A stretch of DNA of 64,000 nucleotides from Allobogoriella deserti (GCF_042680605.1 NZ_JBHUEE010000003.1:248001-312000), one strand, 5' to 3'. Numbered from the stretch's first letter, positions 1 to 8,952 are shown. Numbers and translations are program-made. The notes: generated from the sequence alone by a model not told the origin.

Positions 1-1031
1 CGTTCGACCGCGTCGATGAGCGGCGTCCCGTAGCAGTGGACGGTGGGGAGCTCGACGTCGACGCCGGCGGTCAGGGCCAGGCCGGCCGCCTCGGCCTCGC
101 TGCCGGCGACCCCGTGCAGCATGCGTAGGAAGTGCACGCCGAAGTAATCGGCCACGACGGTGCCGTCGAAGCCCCAGGTCTCGCGGAGCAGGCGGGTGAG
201 CAGATCGGGGTCGGCGTGCGAGGGCATGCCGTCGATCTCGGTGTAGGCGGCCATCACCGAACCGGGCCGCCCCTCGCGTACCGCCATCTCGAACGGCGCC
301 AGGACGACGTCGGCGAGCTCACTGCGGCCCATCGAGACCGGCGCGTGGTTGCGCCCGGCCCGCGAGGCCGAGTAGCCGGCGAAGTGCTTGAGCGTGGCGA
401 TCACGCCCGCCTCCTGGAGCCCGCGCACGTACGCGGCGCCGATCGTGCCGACCAGGTACGGGTCCTCGCCGATGGTCTCCTCGGTCCGGCCCCAGCGGTA
501 GTCCCGGGTGACGTCGAGGACGGGAGCAAGGCCTTGGTGGACGCCGACGGACCGCATCGAGGCTCCGATCCGACGGGCCATCTCGGTGACGAGTTTTGGG
601 TCGAAGCTCGCACCCCAGGACAGCGGAATCGGGTACGCCGTGGCCTTCCAGGCCGCGAACCCGGCAAGGCACTCCTCGTGCACCAGCGCAGGAATCCGCC
701 ACCGGTTCGCGGCCACGATCTCCCGCTGCGAGCGCGCCAGCCCGAGTGCGCCGACGGCCGGCTCGACCGGTGCCGTCCCGAACGGTCGGGTGAGCTGGCC
801 CAGGCCGTCGGCGATCACCTCGGTCCACTGCGGCGGATCGCTCGAGAGGTCCGACTGGTACGGGGCGACGTCGCCGTTGCCGGCGTCGGCACCGACCCAG
901 AGCCCCACGAGCTGGGAGGCCTTCTCTGCGAGGGTCATCCGCTCCACGAGATAGGCGACCCGCTCGTCGTGGCTGCGCTCCGGGTCCTGCCACGGCTGAG
1001 CCGTCAGGGTGGGCGCGTGCTCTTCGGTCAT
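1..1031 (-). CDS. Glycoside hydrolase family 3 beta-glycosidase, 3' end beyond window
   Basis: The first 343 codons of a GH3 enzyme are visible; the C-terminus lies beyond the left window edge. The frame reads MTEEHAPTLTAQPWQDPE at the start and carries typical GH3 N-domain blocks: LKHFAGYSASRAGRNHAPVS around residues 210-230 and VVADYFGVHF near residue 300, whose Asp is at the position of the GH3 nucleophile. The family hydrolyses beta-linked gluco-, xylo- or manno-oligosaccharides from the non-reducing end. No signal peptide is visible, so a cytoplasmic exo-glycosidase is likely. A GGAGGG ribosome-binding site lies about 8 nt before the ATG. It is divergent from a LacI regulator and close to a GH26 mannanase, so manno-oligosaccharides are a reasonable substrate guess. 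Family certain, specificity inferred. Confidence 0.9.
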   Translation of the reverse strand, partial: MTEEHAPTLTAQPWQDPERSHDERVAYLVERMTLAEKASQLVGLWVGADAGNGDVAPYQSDLSSDPPQWTEVIADGLGQLTRPFGTAPVEPAVGALGLARSQREIVAANRWRIPALVHEECLAGFAAWKATAYPIPLSWGASFDPKLVTEMARRIGASMRSVGVHQGLAPVLDVTRDYRWGRTEETIGEDPYLVGTIGAAYVRGLQEAGVIATLKHFAGYSASRAGRNHAPVSMGRSELADVVLAPFEMAVREGRPGSVMAAYTEIDGMPSHADPDLLTRLLRETWGFDGTVVADYFGVHFLRMLHGVAGSEAEAAGLALTAGVDVELPTVHCYGTPLIDAVE

Positions 1032-1062
1032 CGATTCACCCTCCGGACCCACCACAGCATGG

Positions 1063-1092
1063 GTCGAAACTATCGGCATCATTGTCGAAACT
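1063..1092. promoter_or_regulatory. Paired direct repeats, possible regulator sites
   Basis: GTCGAAACT occurs twice, at 1063-1071 and 1084-1092. The copies are exactly 21 bp apart, or two helical turns, within the divergent GH3/lacI promoter region. A LacI-family protein or an activator could bind them. Inference from sequence only. Confidence 0.35.
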
Positions 1093-1204
1093 GCTGGCGC
1101 TCCCTGGACAGTAGATGTGGCGCGTCACGGCGTCAACTGCGCCCGCGGGGCGATATGGTGCGCAATTATGCTCTCGACCGGGCCGCCGATACCCGCGTAG
1201 GATT

Positions 1205-1217
1205 CGAAAGTATTTCG
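1205..1217. promoter_or_regulatory. Palindrome CGAAA-GTA-TTTCG, putative LacI operator
   Basis: A perfect 13-bp inverted repeat lies 42 bp before the lacI start and just downstream of a possible -10 hexamer TATGCT at 1167-1172. The position suits autoregulation by the LacI protein encoded next to it. Binding is inferred. Confidence 0.45.
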
Positions 1218-1258
1218 GTGACCGGGCTGTCGAGGACGGATCGAGGAATCGCACGACG

Positions 1259-2260
1259 ATGAGCACCACGATCGCGACGATCGCGAAGGAAGCAGGGGTC
1301 TCGGTCCCGACGGTCTCCAAGGTGCTCAACGGGCGGCCCGACGTCGCCCGGGCCACCCGGGAACGCGTCGAGCAGGTGCTCGAACAGCACCGCTACCGGC
1401 GCCGGAACACCTCGCGCTCATCAGGTTCGCGGCTCATCGACCTCGTCTTCCACGAGCTGGACTCCGCTTGGGCCGTGGAGATCATGCGCGGAGTCGAACG
1501 GGCAGCCCACGAGAACGGCCTCAACGTGGTGCTCTCCCATCTCGCCGGTGCGCACAGGCCGCGCCAGGCATGGCTGGACAGCGTCATCGCGCGGCGCCCG
1601 CTCGGGGTCATCCTGGTCCTCTCGGACCTCGACACCAGCCAGCGCCGCCAGCTCGAGACACGGAACATTCCGTTCGTCGTGGTCGACACACTCGGCGAGT
1701 TGCCCGCCGGCGTGCCCGCCGTCGGCTCGGCGAACTGGAACGGCGGCCTGGTGGCGACCCGCCACCTGCTCGAACTCGGGCACCGGCGCATCGGCGTGAT
1801 CGCGGGCCCCCCGGATGTCATGTGCAGCCGCCAGCGCGTGGACGGCTACCGTGCGGCGCTGGACGAGGGCGGGGTGGCCTTCGACCCCGACCTGGTGCGC
1901 AACGGCCGCTTCACCGCCGAGAGCGGCTATGAGCGCGGGCTGGAGCTGCTGGACCGCGAGGAGCGGCCGACGGCGATCTTCGCGGGGAACGACCTCGAGG
2001 CCATGGGCCTGCTGCGCGCCGCCCGGGATCGTGGGCTCAGCGTGCCGGCGGACCTGTCCATCGTGGGCTACGACGACCTGCAGGTCGCGACGTGGACCAC
2101 GCCGCGGCTGACCACGGTGCGCCAGCCGCTGGTGGACATGGCGCACACGGCGACGTCGATGGTGGTCCAGCTCGCCGCCGGCAAGGACCTGACCATGCCG
2201 AGGATCGACCTGGCCACCGAACTCGTCGTGCGGGAGTCGACCGCACCCATTCCCCGCTGA
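1259..2260 (+). CDS. LacI family transcriptional regulator
   Basis: This 333-residue protein has a classic LacI architecture: an N-terminal helix-turn-helix (residues 3-22, TIATIAKEAGVSVPTVSKVL), a hinge, then a periplasmic-binding-protein-like effector domain (LIDLVFHELDSAWAVEIMRG onward, with SIVGYDDLQVATWTTPRLTTV near the end). I chose ATG 1259 because it starts immediately before the helix-turn-helix and has a purine-rich site upstream; the frame is open further upstream but encodes nothing LacI-like. LacI proteins usually repress neighbouring sugar genes until a sugar binds. Here the neighbours are GH3 and GH26 enzymes, so a manno-oligosaccharide-responsive repressor is the simplest reading. 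Confidence 0.92.
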   Translation: MSTTIATIAKEAGVSVPTVSKVLNGRPDVARATRERVEQVLEQHRYRRRNTSRSSGSRLIDLVFHELDSAWAVEIMRGVERAAHENGLNVVLSHLAGAHRPRQAWLDSVIARRPLGVILVLSDLDTSQRRQLETRNIPFVVVDTLGELPAGVPAVGSANWNGGLVATRHLLELGHRRIGVIAGPPDVMCSRQRVDGYRAALDEGGVAFDPDLVRNGRFTAESGYERGLELLDREERPTAIFAGNDLEAMGLLRAARDRGLSVPADLSIVGYDDLQVATWTTPRLTTVRQPLVDMAHTATSMVVQLAAGKDLTMPRIDLATELVVRESTAPIPR

Positions 2261-2345
2261 GGAGTCACGACGCGATGATGGAACGCGGTGGCCCGGGCTG
2301 GGCTAGATTCGAGGCACCGCTCGCGGCCTGACCCCGGAGGCCCGG

Positions 2346-4388
2346 ATGCCCGCACGGACCCTCTCCCGCCGTACCGCCCTGGTGATCGGGTTCCTCAGCC
2401 TCACCGTCGTCGCGACGACGATGGCGCTGCTCACCACCGCACCCTCGCAGAGCCCCGGCCGGACCACGGCCACGCCGGACGCTCCGGTGGTCGACCTCGT
2501 CGACGCCGACGCGACGGCCGCGACCCGTGCCCTGTTCCACCGTCTCGAGCGCCAGCAAGGCCGGGGCGTCCTCTTCGGCCACCAGCACGACCTCACCCAC
2601 GGCTTCACCTTCACCGAGGTGACCGGAACGAACTCCGACACCCTCGCCGCAGTCGGGGATTACCCGGCGGTCTTCGGCTGGGACACCCTCATCCTCGACG
2701 GGCAGGAGCGGCCCGGATCTCCGGAGAACTCGCCCCAGCAGAACGTCGAGGCACTGACCTGGGCGATCGAGCAGGCCGACGCCCGCGGCGGCCTCAACAC
2801 CCTGTCCGCGCACCTGCCCAACATCGTCACCGGCGGCGACTTCTACGACACCTCCGGTGACGTGGTCCGCCGGATCCTGCCGGGTGGCGACCGTCATGCC
2901 GAGTACACCGCGATCCTCGACCGCGTCGCGGACGCCGTCGGCGGGGCCACACGCGCGGACGGCACCGCGATCCCGGTGGTCTTCCGCCCGTTCCACGAGA
3001 ACAACGGAGGCTGGTTCTGGTGGGGCGCAGGGCATACCTCGGCCGGTGAGTTCGTCGAGATCTTCCGGTTCACCGTGGAGTACCTGCGGGATGTCCGTGA
3101 CGTGCACAACCTGCTGTACGCCTACTCGCCGAACACCGTCGGCGGTGATCGGGAGGCCTACCTGGCGACCTACCCGGGCGATGAGTTCGTCGACGTCCTC
3201 GGCTACGACGCCTACGACGACGGGGCCGCGTCCGGCGAGTGGCGCCGGACGGTGGTCCAGGACCTGGCCATGGTCGCCGAACTCGCCGACGAGCGCGGCA
3301 AGATCCCGGCCCTGACCGAGTTCGGCCCGGCGGTCGACGACCTGGCCGACCCGGCGTGGTTCACCCGGCTACTGTCCGCCATCGACTCCGACCCGCTCGC
3401 CCGGCGCACCACGTACATGCTCACCTGGGCGAACTTCGGCGGCGCCGGCCGCGTCTACGTCCCCCACCCGGCGGTCGACTCACGCGCCGCGCACCCCCTT
3501 CTCGCAGACTTCCGCGCCTTCCACGACGACCCGCGCTCGGTCTTCGCCGCCGAGCTGACAGGCGCCGCCGACGCCCGGACCCGCGCGGCCCCGCACGAAC
3601 CAGTGGTCCACCTCGTCACCCCGACCGATCGGGCACGCGTGAGCACGGCCGAGACCACCGTCCGGGTGAGCGCCCGCGAGGCGTCCGCGGTCGTCTACCG
3701 CGTCGACGACGGACCGCCGCAGCCGCTCAGCCGTGCCGAGAACGGGCTGTGGACCGGCACCTGGGAGATCGAGGACGAGCTGCGAGCCGACCGGCTCGTG
3801 ACGCTCACGATCACGGCCGAGGTCGGCGGCTCGGAGCTCACCGACACCGCCCACGTCCTGGTCGCCGACGCCGAGCCGCCGGCACCCGGGACGGTGGACG
3901 ACTTCGAGTCCTATGCGGGCGACGACGGCATGCTCGCCGAGGCCTTCGGTCACCAGGGCGACCCGAACACGCTGGCACTGAGTACCGACCGGCGCTCGGG
4001 CGGTGAATTCGGCCTGGCTTACACCTACCGGTTCGACGCGTTGTCGTTCACCGGGGTGTCCCGCCGGCTGGACGCGGACTGGCGCGGATTCTCGGAGCTG
4101 TGCATGTGGCTGGCGGGGGACGGCTCGCAGAACACCGGGACCGTGCAGCTCATCGCGGGCGGCGTCGCCTTCGAGCAGGAATTCTCACTCGCGGACACCA
4201 CCGGCTCCGACGTCGTGCTGCCCTTCGCCGGGTTCAGCCCGGCGCCGGGCGAGTCTGAGCACGCCGACGCCGCGCTCGACGCGGATCGCCTGGGCACCGT
4301 CACGGCGATGACGATCTTCGTCTTCCGTGGCGGCGACCAGCAGCCCGCGAACGGAACGATCCACCTGGACGACGTGCGTGCCCGATGA
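2346..4388 (+). CDS. Secreted GH26 beta-mannanase with C-terminal carbohydrate-binding module
   Basis: The 680-residue product begins with an arginine-rich N-terminus and a hydrophobic segment (about residues 8-32), consistent with export. Residues about 50-400 form the GH26 catalytic barrel: FRPFHENNGGWFWWG at 213-227 holds the acid/base Glu218, and PALTEFG holds the nucleophile Glu325. Residues about 510-680 (DDFESYAGDDGML to IHLDDVRAR) resemble CBM11/CIA30-type beta-sandwich modules. A linker-like region with an Ig-like strand pattern lies between. GH26 enzymes cleave internal beta-1,4-mannosidic bonds. A GGAGG site precedes the ATG, and TAGATT at 2303-2308 may be the -10 element. With the upstream LacI and GH3 genes it forms a mannan utilisation locus. 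Confidence 0.92.
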   Translation: MPARTLSRRTALVIGFLSLTVVATTMALLTTAPSQSPGRTTATPDAPVVDLVDADATAATRALFHRLERQQGRGVLFGHQHDLTHGFTFTEVTGTNSDTLAAVGDYPAVFGWDTLILDGQERPGSPENSPQQNVEALTWAIEQADARGGLNTLSAHLPNIVTGGDFYDTSGDVVRRILPGGDRHAEYTAILDRVADAVGGATRADGTAIPVVFRPFHENNGGWFWWGAGHTSAGEFVEIFRFTVEYLRDVRDVHNLLYAYSPNTVGGDREAYLATYPGDEFVDVLGYDAYDDGAASGEWRRTVVQDLAMVAELADERGKIPALTEFGPAVDDLADPAWFTRLLSAIDSDPLARRTTYMLTWANFGGAGRVYVPHPAVDSRAAHPLLADFRAFHDDPRSVFAAELTGAADARTRAAPHEPVVHLVTPTDRARVSTAETTVRVSAREASAVVYRVDDGPPQPLSRAENGLWTGTWEIEDELRADRLVTLTITAEVGGSELTDTAHVLVADAEPPAPGTVDDFESYAGDDGMLAEAFGHQGDPNTLALSTDRRSGGEFGLAYTYRFDALSFTGVSRRLDADWRGFSELCMWLAGDGSQNTGTVQLIAGGVAFEQEFSLADTTGSDVVLPFAGFSPAPGESEHADAALDADRLGTVTAMTIFVFRGGDQQPANGTIHLDDVRAR

Positions 4389-4395
4389 GTCCGGC

Positions 4396-4902
4396 TCAGC
4401 CGGCGCGCCGGATCACGAACGTCGGCTTCTCGGCCAGCGACTGCGCCACCACGCAGTAGCGCTCGGTGGAGCGAGCCAGCTTCTCCAGCGTGGCTTCGTC
4501 GGCGTCCGTGTCGACCTCGGCCGTGACCTCGATCCCGGTGACACCGACCGGCACGGTGCGGTCGACGCCGAGAGTGCCGCGGATGTCGAACGTGCCGGTG
4601 GCCTCGAGGTGGGCCGATCGGATCTCGACCCCCATGGCGGTGGCCACGGTCCGCAGGGTGACGCCGGCGCACCCCAGGAGCGCCTCGAGCAGCAGGTCAC
4701 CGGAGCAGGCATCCTCCTCCGAGCCGCCGGCCGCGGGGTGCAGACCAGCGCGTACCGGCCCGGCGAACCCCTCGACGGTGGCGGTCAGTCCGCCGTCGGC
4801 GAAGCTCGCGCTCGCCCGGACGGGCACGAGCGCCGAGTCGGGCTCAGTGCGGTACTTCTCCTTCAGCGGGGCCTGGGCGGCCCTGAGTTCTGTCGCGTCC
4901 AC
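4396..4902 (-). CDS. OsmC family protein (peroxiredoxin-like)
   Basis: This 168-residue protein matches the OsmC/Ohr fold. It has the two family cysteines: Cys78 in LLEALLGCAGVTLRTV and Cys150 in STERYCVVAQSL, which reduce organic hydroperoxides in characterised members. A further cysteine, Cys66, sits in EEDACSGDLL. The start is GTG. A GAGACT hexamer ends exactly six bases before it and there is no clear ribosome-binding site, so a leaderless transcript is likely. The gene is convergent with the GH26 gene (7 bp between stops). OsmC versus YhfA-type subfamily, and the substrate, cannot be decided from sequence alone. Confidence 0.88.
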   Translation of the reverse strand: MDATELRAAQAPLKEKYRTEPDSALVPVRASASFADGGLTATVEGFAGPVRAGLHPAAGGSEEDACSGDLLLEALLGCAGVTLRTVATAMGVEIRSAHLEATGTFDIRGTLGVDRTVPVGVTGIEVTAEVDTDADEATLEKLARSTERYCVVAQSLAEKPTFVIRRAG

Positions 4903-5028
4903 CCGGCCAGTCTCGCATCGCTGAGGTCGCGGCCGGCCGGCCTACCGCCGAAGACGACGGCGCTGGGGCCATGAGGGTCCCCGTGGTGCCACACCCTGGC
5001 GTCGCGCAACCGGAGTCTCACGCGGACA

Positions 5029-5805
5029 TCAGCCCTCCGCGGGTATGTCGCTCGCACCGAGCCGAGCCGAGATCGCACGCCCTGCCGTGCGCAGCGGTGA
5101 GAGGGTGGCCTCCATCCGGTCTCGAGTAAGGCGCTCCGACGGTCCGGACACGGATAGGGCGGCGATCACGCGGTGCGCGCCGTCATGGATCGGCACCGCC
5201 AGTGAGCTCACCCCATCGATCGCCTCATCCGCAGCCATGGCGTGGCCGGCTCGCCGAATCTCGCGGATCCGGCGGCGGGTCTCCTCCGCCGATAGCGGAC
5301 GATGGACGGCCTGGTCGTGCTCGTGGCTTGCGAGCACGTGCTCGATCTCCTCGTCATTCATCGCGCTGAGGAGAATCCGTCCGTTCGCCCCCGACCACAG
5401 CGGGTACATCTGCCCCAGCTCGGAGGCGAATCGGAGCGGGTGCGGACTCTGGACCTCGTCGATGAAGACGCGGGCATTCCCGGCAGCCACCGAGAGTCCG
5501 ACCGTCTCCCCAGTCTGGTCGCGCAGGGCGACCATGTGCGGCCGCGCCTCGTTCAACAGGTTGGCAGCTCCGTTGTACCCCAGGCCGATGAGCAGCGCCT
5601 GCGGTCCGACGCGGTAGCGCTGGGTCAGGCCGTCCTGGATCACCATGCCGGTGGCCTCGAGAGTCGTCAGGATGCGCTGGACCGTGCTGCGCGAGACTCC
5701 GGTGGTGGTCGCGAGCTCGCGGGCACTACCACCGTGCGAGAGGGTACGCAGGGCGGTAAGGACCCGCACTGCCTTGGTAAGTGCGTTGTCCGGGCCTGCC
5801 TCCAT
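5029..5805 (-). CDS. IclR family transcriptional regulator
   Basis: The 258-residue product has an N-terminal winged helix (ALTKAVRVLTALRTLSHGGS, then ARELATTTGVSRSTVQRILT) and a C-terminal IclR effector domain (about residues 75-250, including SGANGRILLSAM and RRIREIRRAGHAMAADEAI). The ATG at 5805 places the helix-turn-helix at the normal distance from the N-terminus; the longer open frame upstream overlaps the sulfatase and is not IclR-like. It is the last gene of an operon with the MHS transporter and sulfatase (56 bp after the sulfatase stop). It probably controls that operon through the repeated half sites at 8881-8906, responding to the imported or desulfated compound. Confidence 0.9.
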   Translation of the reverse strand: MEAGPDNALTKAVRVLTALRTLSHGGSARELATTTGVSRSTVQRILTTLEATGMVIQDGLTQRYRVGPQALLIGLGYNGAANLLNEARPHMVALRDQTGETVGLSVAAGNARVFIDEVQSPHPLRFASELGQMYPLWSGANGRILLSAMNDEEIEHVLASHEHDQAVHRPLSAEETRRRIREIRRAGHAMAADEAIDGVSSLAVPIHDGAHRVIAALSVSGPSERLTRDRMEATLSPLRTAGRAISARLGASDIPAEG

Positions 5806-5861
5806 AGCCGTCAGATTATCGACAGAGAGCGGTGCCGCCGCACGCCGGTACCGGCGCGGCA

Positions 5862-7475
5862 CTACTCGGACGGCAAGCCGCCACCCCGGGCGGCGTACAG
5901 TTCCAGCACCTTCTCCCGCGGGATAACCCCACAGCGTGCCGCCCACGCCTCGTACGCCGCCGACAGCTCCGCCACCACGCCGGGATGCTCCGCCGCGAGG
6001 TCGTGGAGCTCGGTCCGGTCGCGGACCATGTCGTAGAGCTCCCAGTCCTGCGCGTGCTTGCGCACCAGCTTCCACGTCCCGCGGCGGACTCCGCAGTTGC
6101 CCTCGTGCTCCCAGTACAGGAGGCGCTGATCGTCACTCGTGCCGTCGCGCAGGGTCGGCACCATACTGACGCCCTCCAGGGGCAGTGGCGTACGCCCGGG
6201 GTAGGAGGACGGGTACTCGGCACCCGCGATGTCGAGCAGCGTGGCCATGACGTCCACGAGCTGGTGGGGCTGCTCGCGCTTGACGTCGACCGGGAGGACG
6301 CGCGGCCAGCTCGCGATGAACGGAGTGGCGATACCGCCTTCGTGAATCCAGTGTTTGTACTCCCGGAACGGGGCGTTGGACACGTTCGCCCATGCCCGTC
6401 CATATGTGGTGTAGGTGTCCTCCCCGCCGGGGACGATGCTCGGGTCGTTGCCGGGACGGACGTCGCGGCCATCGCGCGTGGTCGAATCGAACGTCACGTA
6501 CGTGGTGACAAACTCGCGGGCCGTCTCGAGCGGCATCTCCTCCGCGCAACCGCCGTTGTCGGAGAGGAACATGACGAGGGTGTCGTCGTAGATCCCCTGT
6601 GACTTGAGCTCGGCGACGATGCGCCCGATGCCCTGGTCCATCCGGTCGATCATGGCCGCGTACACGGCCATCCGAATCGCTTCCCACTCCTTGTCGGAGA
6701 CGCTCTCCCACTCCGGTACCCGCGCGTCACGGTCGGTCAACGGCCAGTTCTCGGAGATGATCCCCGACTCGATGAGCCGCTCGAGCCGCTCGGCGCGCAG
6801 CGTGTCCCAGCCCGCGTCGAAGCGGCCAAGATACTTCCGCACGTCTTCCTCGAGCGCATGCAGCGGCCAGTGCGGTGCCGTGTAGCCGACATAGAGAAAG
6901 AACGGGTCCGCCGCGTGCTCGCCGCGGTGCTGTCGGACGAAGGCCGCGGCGTTCTCGCTGATCGCGTCGGTGTAGTAGAAGTCCGGGTCCTCGGCGGCCT
7001 CGTGTTCGACATTCGTCTCCCCGCGCGTGAGGGTGCGGGGCATGAAGAAGCTTCCCGCCCCTTCGAGGGTCCCGTAGAAGTCGTCGAACCCGCGGCGCGT
7101 CGGCCACGAGTCGGACGGTTCGTGGATGCTGCTGGCGACGTGCCACTTGCCGGAGATGTAACTGCGGTAGCCGGCCGGTTTCAGGGCCTCGGCAATCGTG
7201 AGGCAGTTGGTGTTCAGGTCGCCCGGGTAACCCTCTGGCGAATCGTCGTAGTTCAGGATCCCGATCCCGGTCTGGTGGGGATGCAGTCCCGTCAACAGCG
7301 AGGCACGGGACGGGCTGCACCTGGCGGTGTTGTAGAACTGGGTCAGCGAGACGCCGCCGGCCGCGAGTGAGTCGATGTTCGGGGTGTGGATCTCTCCCCC
7401 GAAGCACCCGATGTCGGAGAAGCCCATGTCGTCGGCGAGGATGAGGACGACGTTGGGGCGACGGGCTTGTGTCAT
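5862..7475 (-). CDS. Type I sulfatase (arylsulfatase family)
   Basis: The 537-residue enzyme opens with the alkaline-phosphatase-superfamily metal motif NVVLILADDMG (Asp15/Asp16). It has the sulfatase signature CSPSR at residues 53-57, whose Cys53 must be oxidised to formylglycine for activity. LSDNGG and the HEGGIATPFIASWP block follow. No signal peptide is visible, which favours a cytoplasmic enzyme acting on an imported sulfate ester. It lies between an MHS transporter and an IclR regulator. A formylglycine-generating enzyme is encoded about 7.5 kb away at 14966-15919. Sulfatase chemistry is secure; the substrate (aryl sulfate or sulfated sugar) is unknown. Confidence 0.93.
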   Translation of the reverse strand: MTQARRPNVVLILADDMGFSDIGCFGGEIHTPNIDSLAAGGVSLTQFYNTARCSPSRASLLTGLHPHQTGIGILNYDDSPEGYPGDLNTNCLTIAEALKPAGYRSYISGKWHVASSIHEPSDSWPTRRGFDDFYGTLEGAGSFFMPRTLTRGETNVEHEAAEDPDFYYTDAISENAAAFVRQHRGEHAADPFFLYVGYTAPHWPLHALEEDVRKYLGRFDAGWDTLRAERLERLIESGIISENWPLTDRDARVPEWESVSDKEWEAIRMAVYAAMIDRMDQGIGRIVAELKSQGIYDDTLVMFLSDNGGCAEEMPLETAREFVTTYVTFDSTTRDGRDVRPGNDPSIVPGGEDTYTTYGRAWANVSNAPFREYKHWIHEGGIATPFIASWPRVLPVDVKREQPHQLVDVMATLLDIAGAEYPSSYPGRTPLPLEGVSMVPTLRDGTSDDQRLLYWEHEGNCGVRRGTWKLVRKHAQDWELYDMVRDRTELHDLAAEHPGVVAELSAAYEAWAARCGVIPREKVLELYAARGGGLPSE

Positions 7476-7505
7476 GTGTTCTCTGGTCCGTTCGTGAGGG
7501 GGATG

Positions 7506-8864
7506 TCAGCGGTTCGCGTCGTGGCCGAGGCTCGCGGCCTGCGCCCGGAGGTCGGCATCGATCTCGTCGTGCGCCGTCTCCCGCATGAGGTAAAGCGACA
7601 CGAGGGCGATGGCCGCGGCGCCCATGAGGTAGACCGCAACCGCCCACGAGCCGTCAGTGACCGAGACGAGCCAAACGGACAGCGCCGGAGCGACGGCCCC
7701 GGACGGGAGCACGCCCAACTGGTAGACGATCGACATCCCGCTGTAGCGGACGCGGGCGGGGAAGAGCTCGGCGAACGTCGCCGCCTCGGCGCCGAACATC
7801 GTGCATGCGCCGAGCGACCAGCCCACCACAACGGCGACCCAGATCATCTGTTGCGCGCCGCTGTCGATGAGCATGAAGCACGGGAACGCCGTCACCAGCG
7901 CGACGAGGGCGCCCAGGCCGAACACCGGCCGCCGGCCGAACCGGTCGGAGAGCCGGCCCGCGGTCGGGATGACGAAGAAGCCGATGACGCTCGCGATGAG
8001 GAGCGCGTTGAGCGCGTAGCTCGCCTCGAGACCGAGCACGGTCGTCGTGTACGTGACGACGAACGCGTTGTAGACGTTGAAGGTGATGCTCTCGCTGAAG
8101 CGTGCGCCGATGCCACGGAGGATCTGCTTCGGGTAGTCCCGGATGACTTCCACCATGGGCACTTTGGCCCGGCTGTCGGTCTCGACCATGTCGCGAAACT
8201 GCTGGGGCTCGCGGACGCTCAGACGGACGACGAGACCCACGATGACGAGAACGATGCTCGCCAGGAAGGGAAGGCGCCACGTCCACTCCTGCAGGGCCTC
8301 GTCGCCGGGCAGGCTCACCAGGTTCACCGCCGCGGTCGACAACAGCAGGCCGATCGGGACGCCCGTCTGCGGCCAGGACGAGAACAGGCCTCGCTTGCCG
8401 TGCGGGGCGTGCTCGAAGGTGAGGATGGCCGCACCGCCCCACTCGCCGCCGAGGCCGATCCCCTGGAGCATGCGGAGCAGCAGCAGCAGGATCGGCGCTG
8501 CGATCCCGATCGACTCGTAGGTCGGCAGCGTGCCCATGAGGAAGGTCGAGCCGCCCATGATCAGCATGGTGATGACGAGGATCTTCTTGCGACCGATCCG
8601 GTCCCCGAAGTGGCCGAAGATCACGCCGCCGATCGGGCGGGTGACGAAGCCCGCCGCGAAGGTGCCGAACGCGACGAGGGTGCCGATGAGCGGGTCGAAC
8701 TCCGGGAAGAACTGGGAGTTGAAGACGAGTGCGGCCATCGTCCCGTAGAGGAAGAAGTCGTACCACTCGACCACCGAGCCGAATGTGCTCGCGAGGATCG
8801 TGTTCCGGTTGTGAGCGCGGGTCTCGCCCGGTTCCGGGTCTGTCGAGTCGTTGGTCGAGTGCAT
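7506..8864 (-). CDS. MHS family MFS transporter (metabolite:proton symporter)
   Basis: The 452-residue protein has the metabolite:H+ symporter hallmarks: STFGSVVEWYDFFLYGT at the first helix, GFVTRPIGGVIFGHFGDRIG and the loop motif GDRIGRKK, followed by the rest of 12 predicted helices. Family members import dicarboxylates, aromatic acids, shikimate, proline or betaine with protons. I chose ATG 8864 because AAGGAG lies 7 nt upstream. An in-frame ATG at 8900 falls inside the operator palindrome and lacks such a site. First gene of the operon MHS-sulfatase-IclR, so it probably imports the sulfated substrate; that role is inferred from context. Confidence 0.9.
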   Translation of the reverse strand: MHSTNDSTDPEPGETRAHNRNTILASTFGSVVEWYDFFLYGTMAALVFNSQFFPEFDPLIGTLVAFGTFAAGFVTRPIGGVIFGHFGDRIGRKKILVITMLIMGGSTFLMGTLPTYESIGIAAPILLLLLRMLQGIGLGGEWGGAAILTFEHAPHGKRGLFSSWPQTGVPIGLLLSTAAVNLVSLPGDEALQEWTWRLPFLASIVLVIVGLVVRLSVREPQQFRDMVETDSRAKVPMVEVIRDYPKQILRGIGARFSESITFNVYNAFVVTYTTTVLGLEASYALNALLIASVIGFFVIPTAGRLSDRFGRRPVFGLGALVALVTAFPCFMLIDSGAQQMIWVAVVVGWSLGACTMFGAEAATFAELFPARVRYSGMSIVYQLGVLPSGAVAPALSVWLVSVTDGSWAVAVYLMGAAAIALVSLYLMRETAHDEIDADLRAQAASLGHDANR

Positions 8865-8880
8865 CGTCGAACTCCTTGTG

Positions 8881-8906
8881 TGTCCCGTCAAACGGGACAT
8901 TGTCCC
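8881..8906 (-). promoter_or_regulatory. Three-half-site palindromic operator, probable IclR target
   Basis: TGTCCCGT-CAA-ACGGGACA (8881-8899) is a perfect inverted repeat. Its right arm overlaps a second one, GGGACA-T-TGTCCC (8894-8906). The result is three alternating half sites between the promoter at 8924-8952 and the ribosome-binding site of the MHS gene. The position suits repression by the IclR protein of the same operon. Confidence 0.7.
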
Positions 8907-8923
8907 ATCGGTGTTGGTCGTGG

Positions 8924-8952
8924 ACTTTAGAGCGTCCCTGAGAGGGCGTCAA
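8924..8952 (-). promoter_or_regulatory. Promoter of the MHS-sulfatase-IclR operon
   Basis: On the minus strand TTGACG (8952-8947) and TAAAGT (8929-8924) are separated by exactly 17 bp, close to the housekeeping consensus. Transcription should start near 8917, which puts the palindromic operator in the early transcribed leader. Confidence 0.75.

Noticed and set aside
1115..1258. N-terminal extension of the LacI regulator
   Set aside because: The frame is open for 48 more codons, but LacI proteins begin with the helix-turn-helix and the region contains the putative operator and promoter.
8898..8900. ATG at 8900 as the start of the MHS transporter
   Set aside because: It lies inside the palindromic operator and has no Shine-Dalgarno sequence; AAGGAG precedes ATG 8864 at the right distance.
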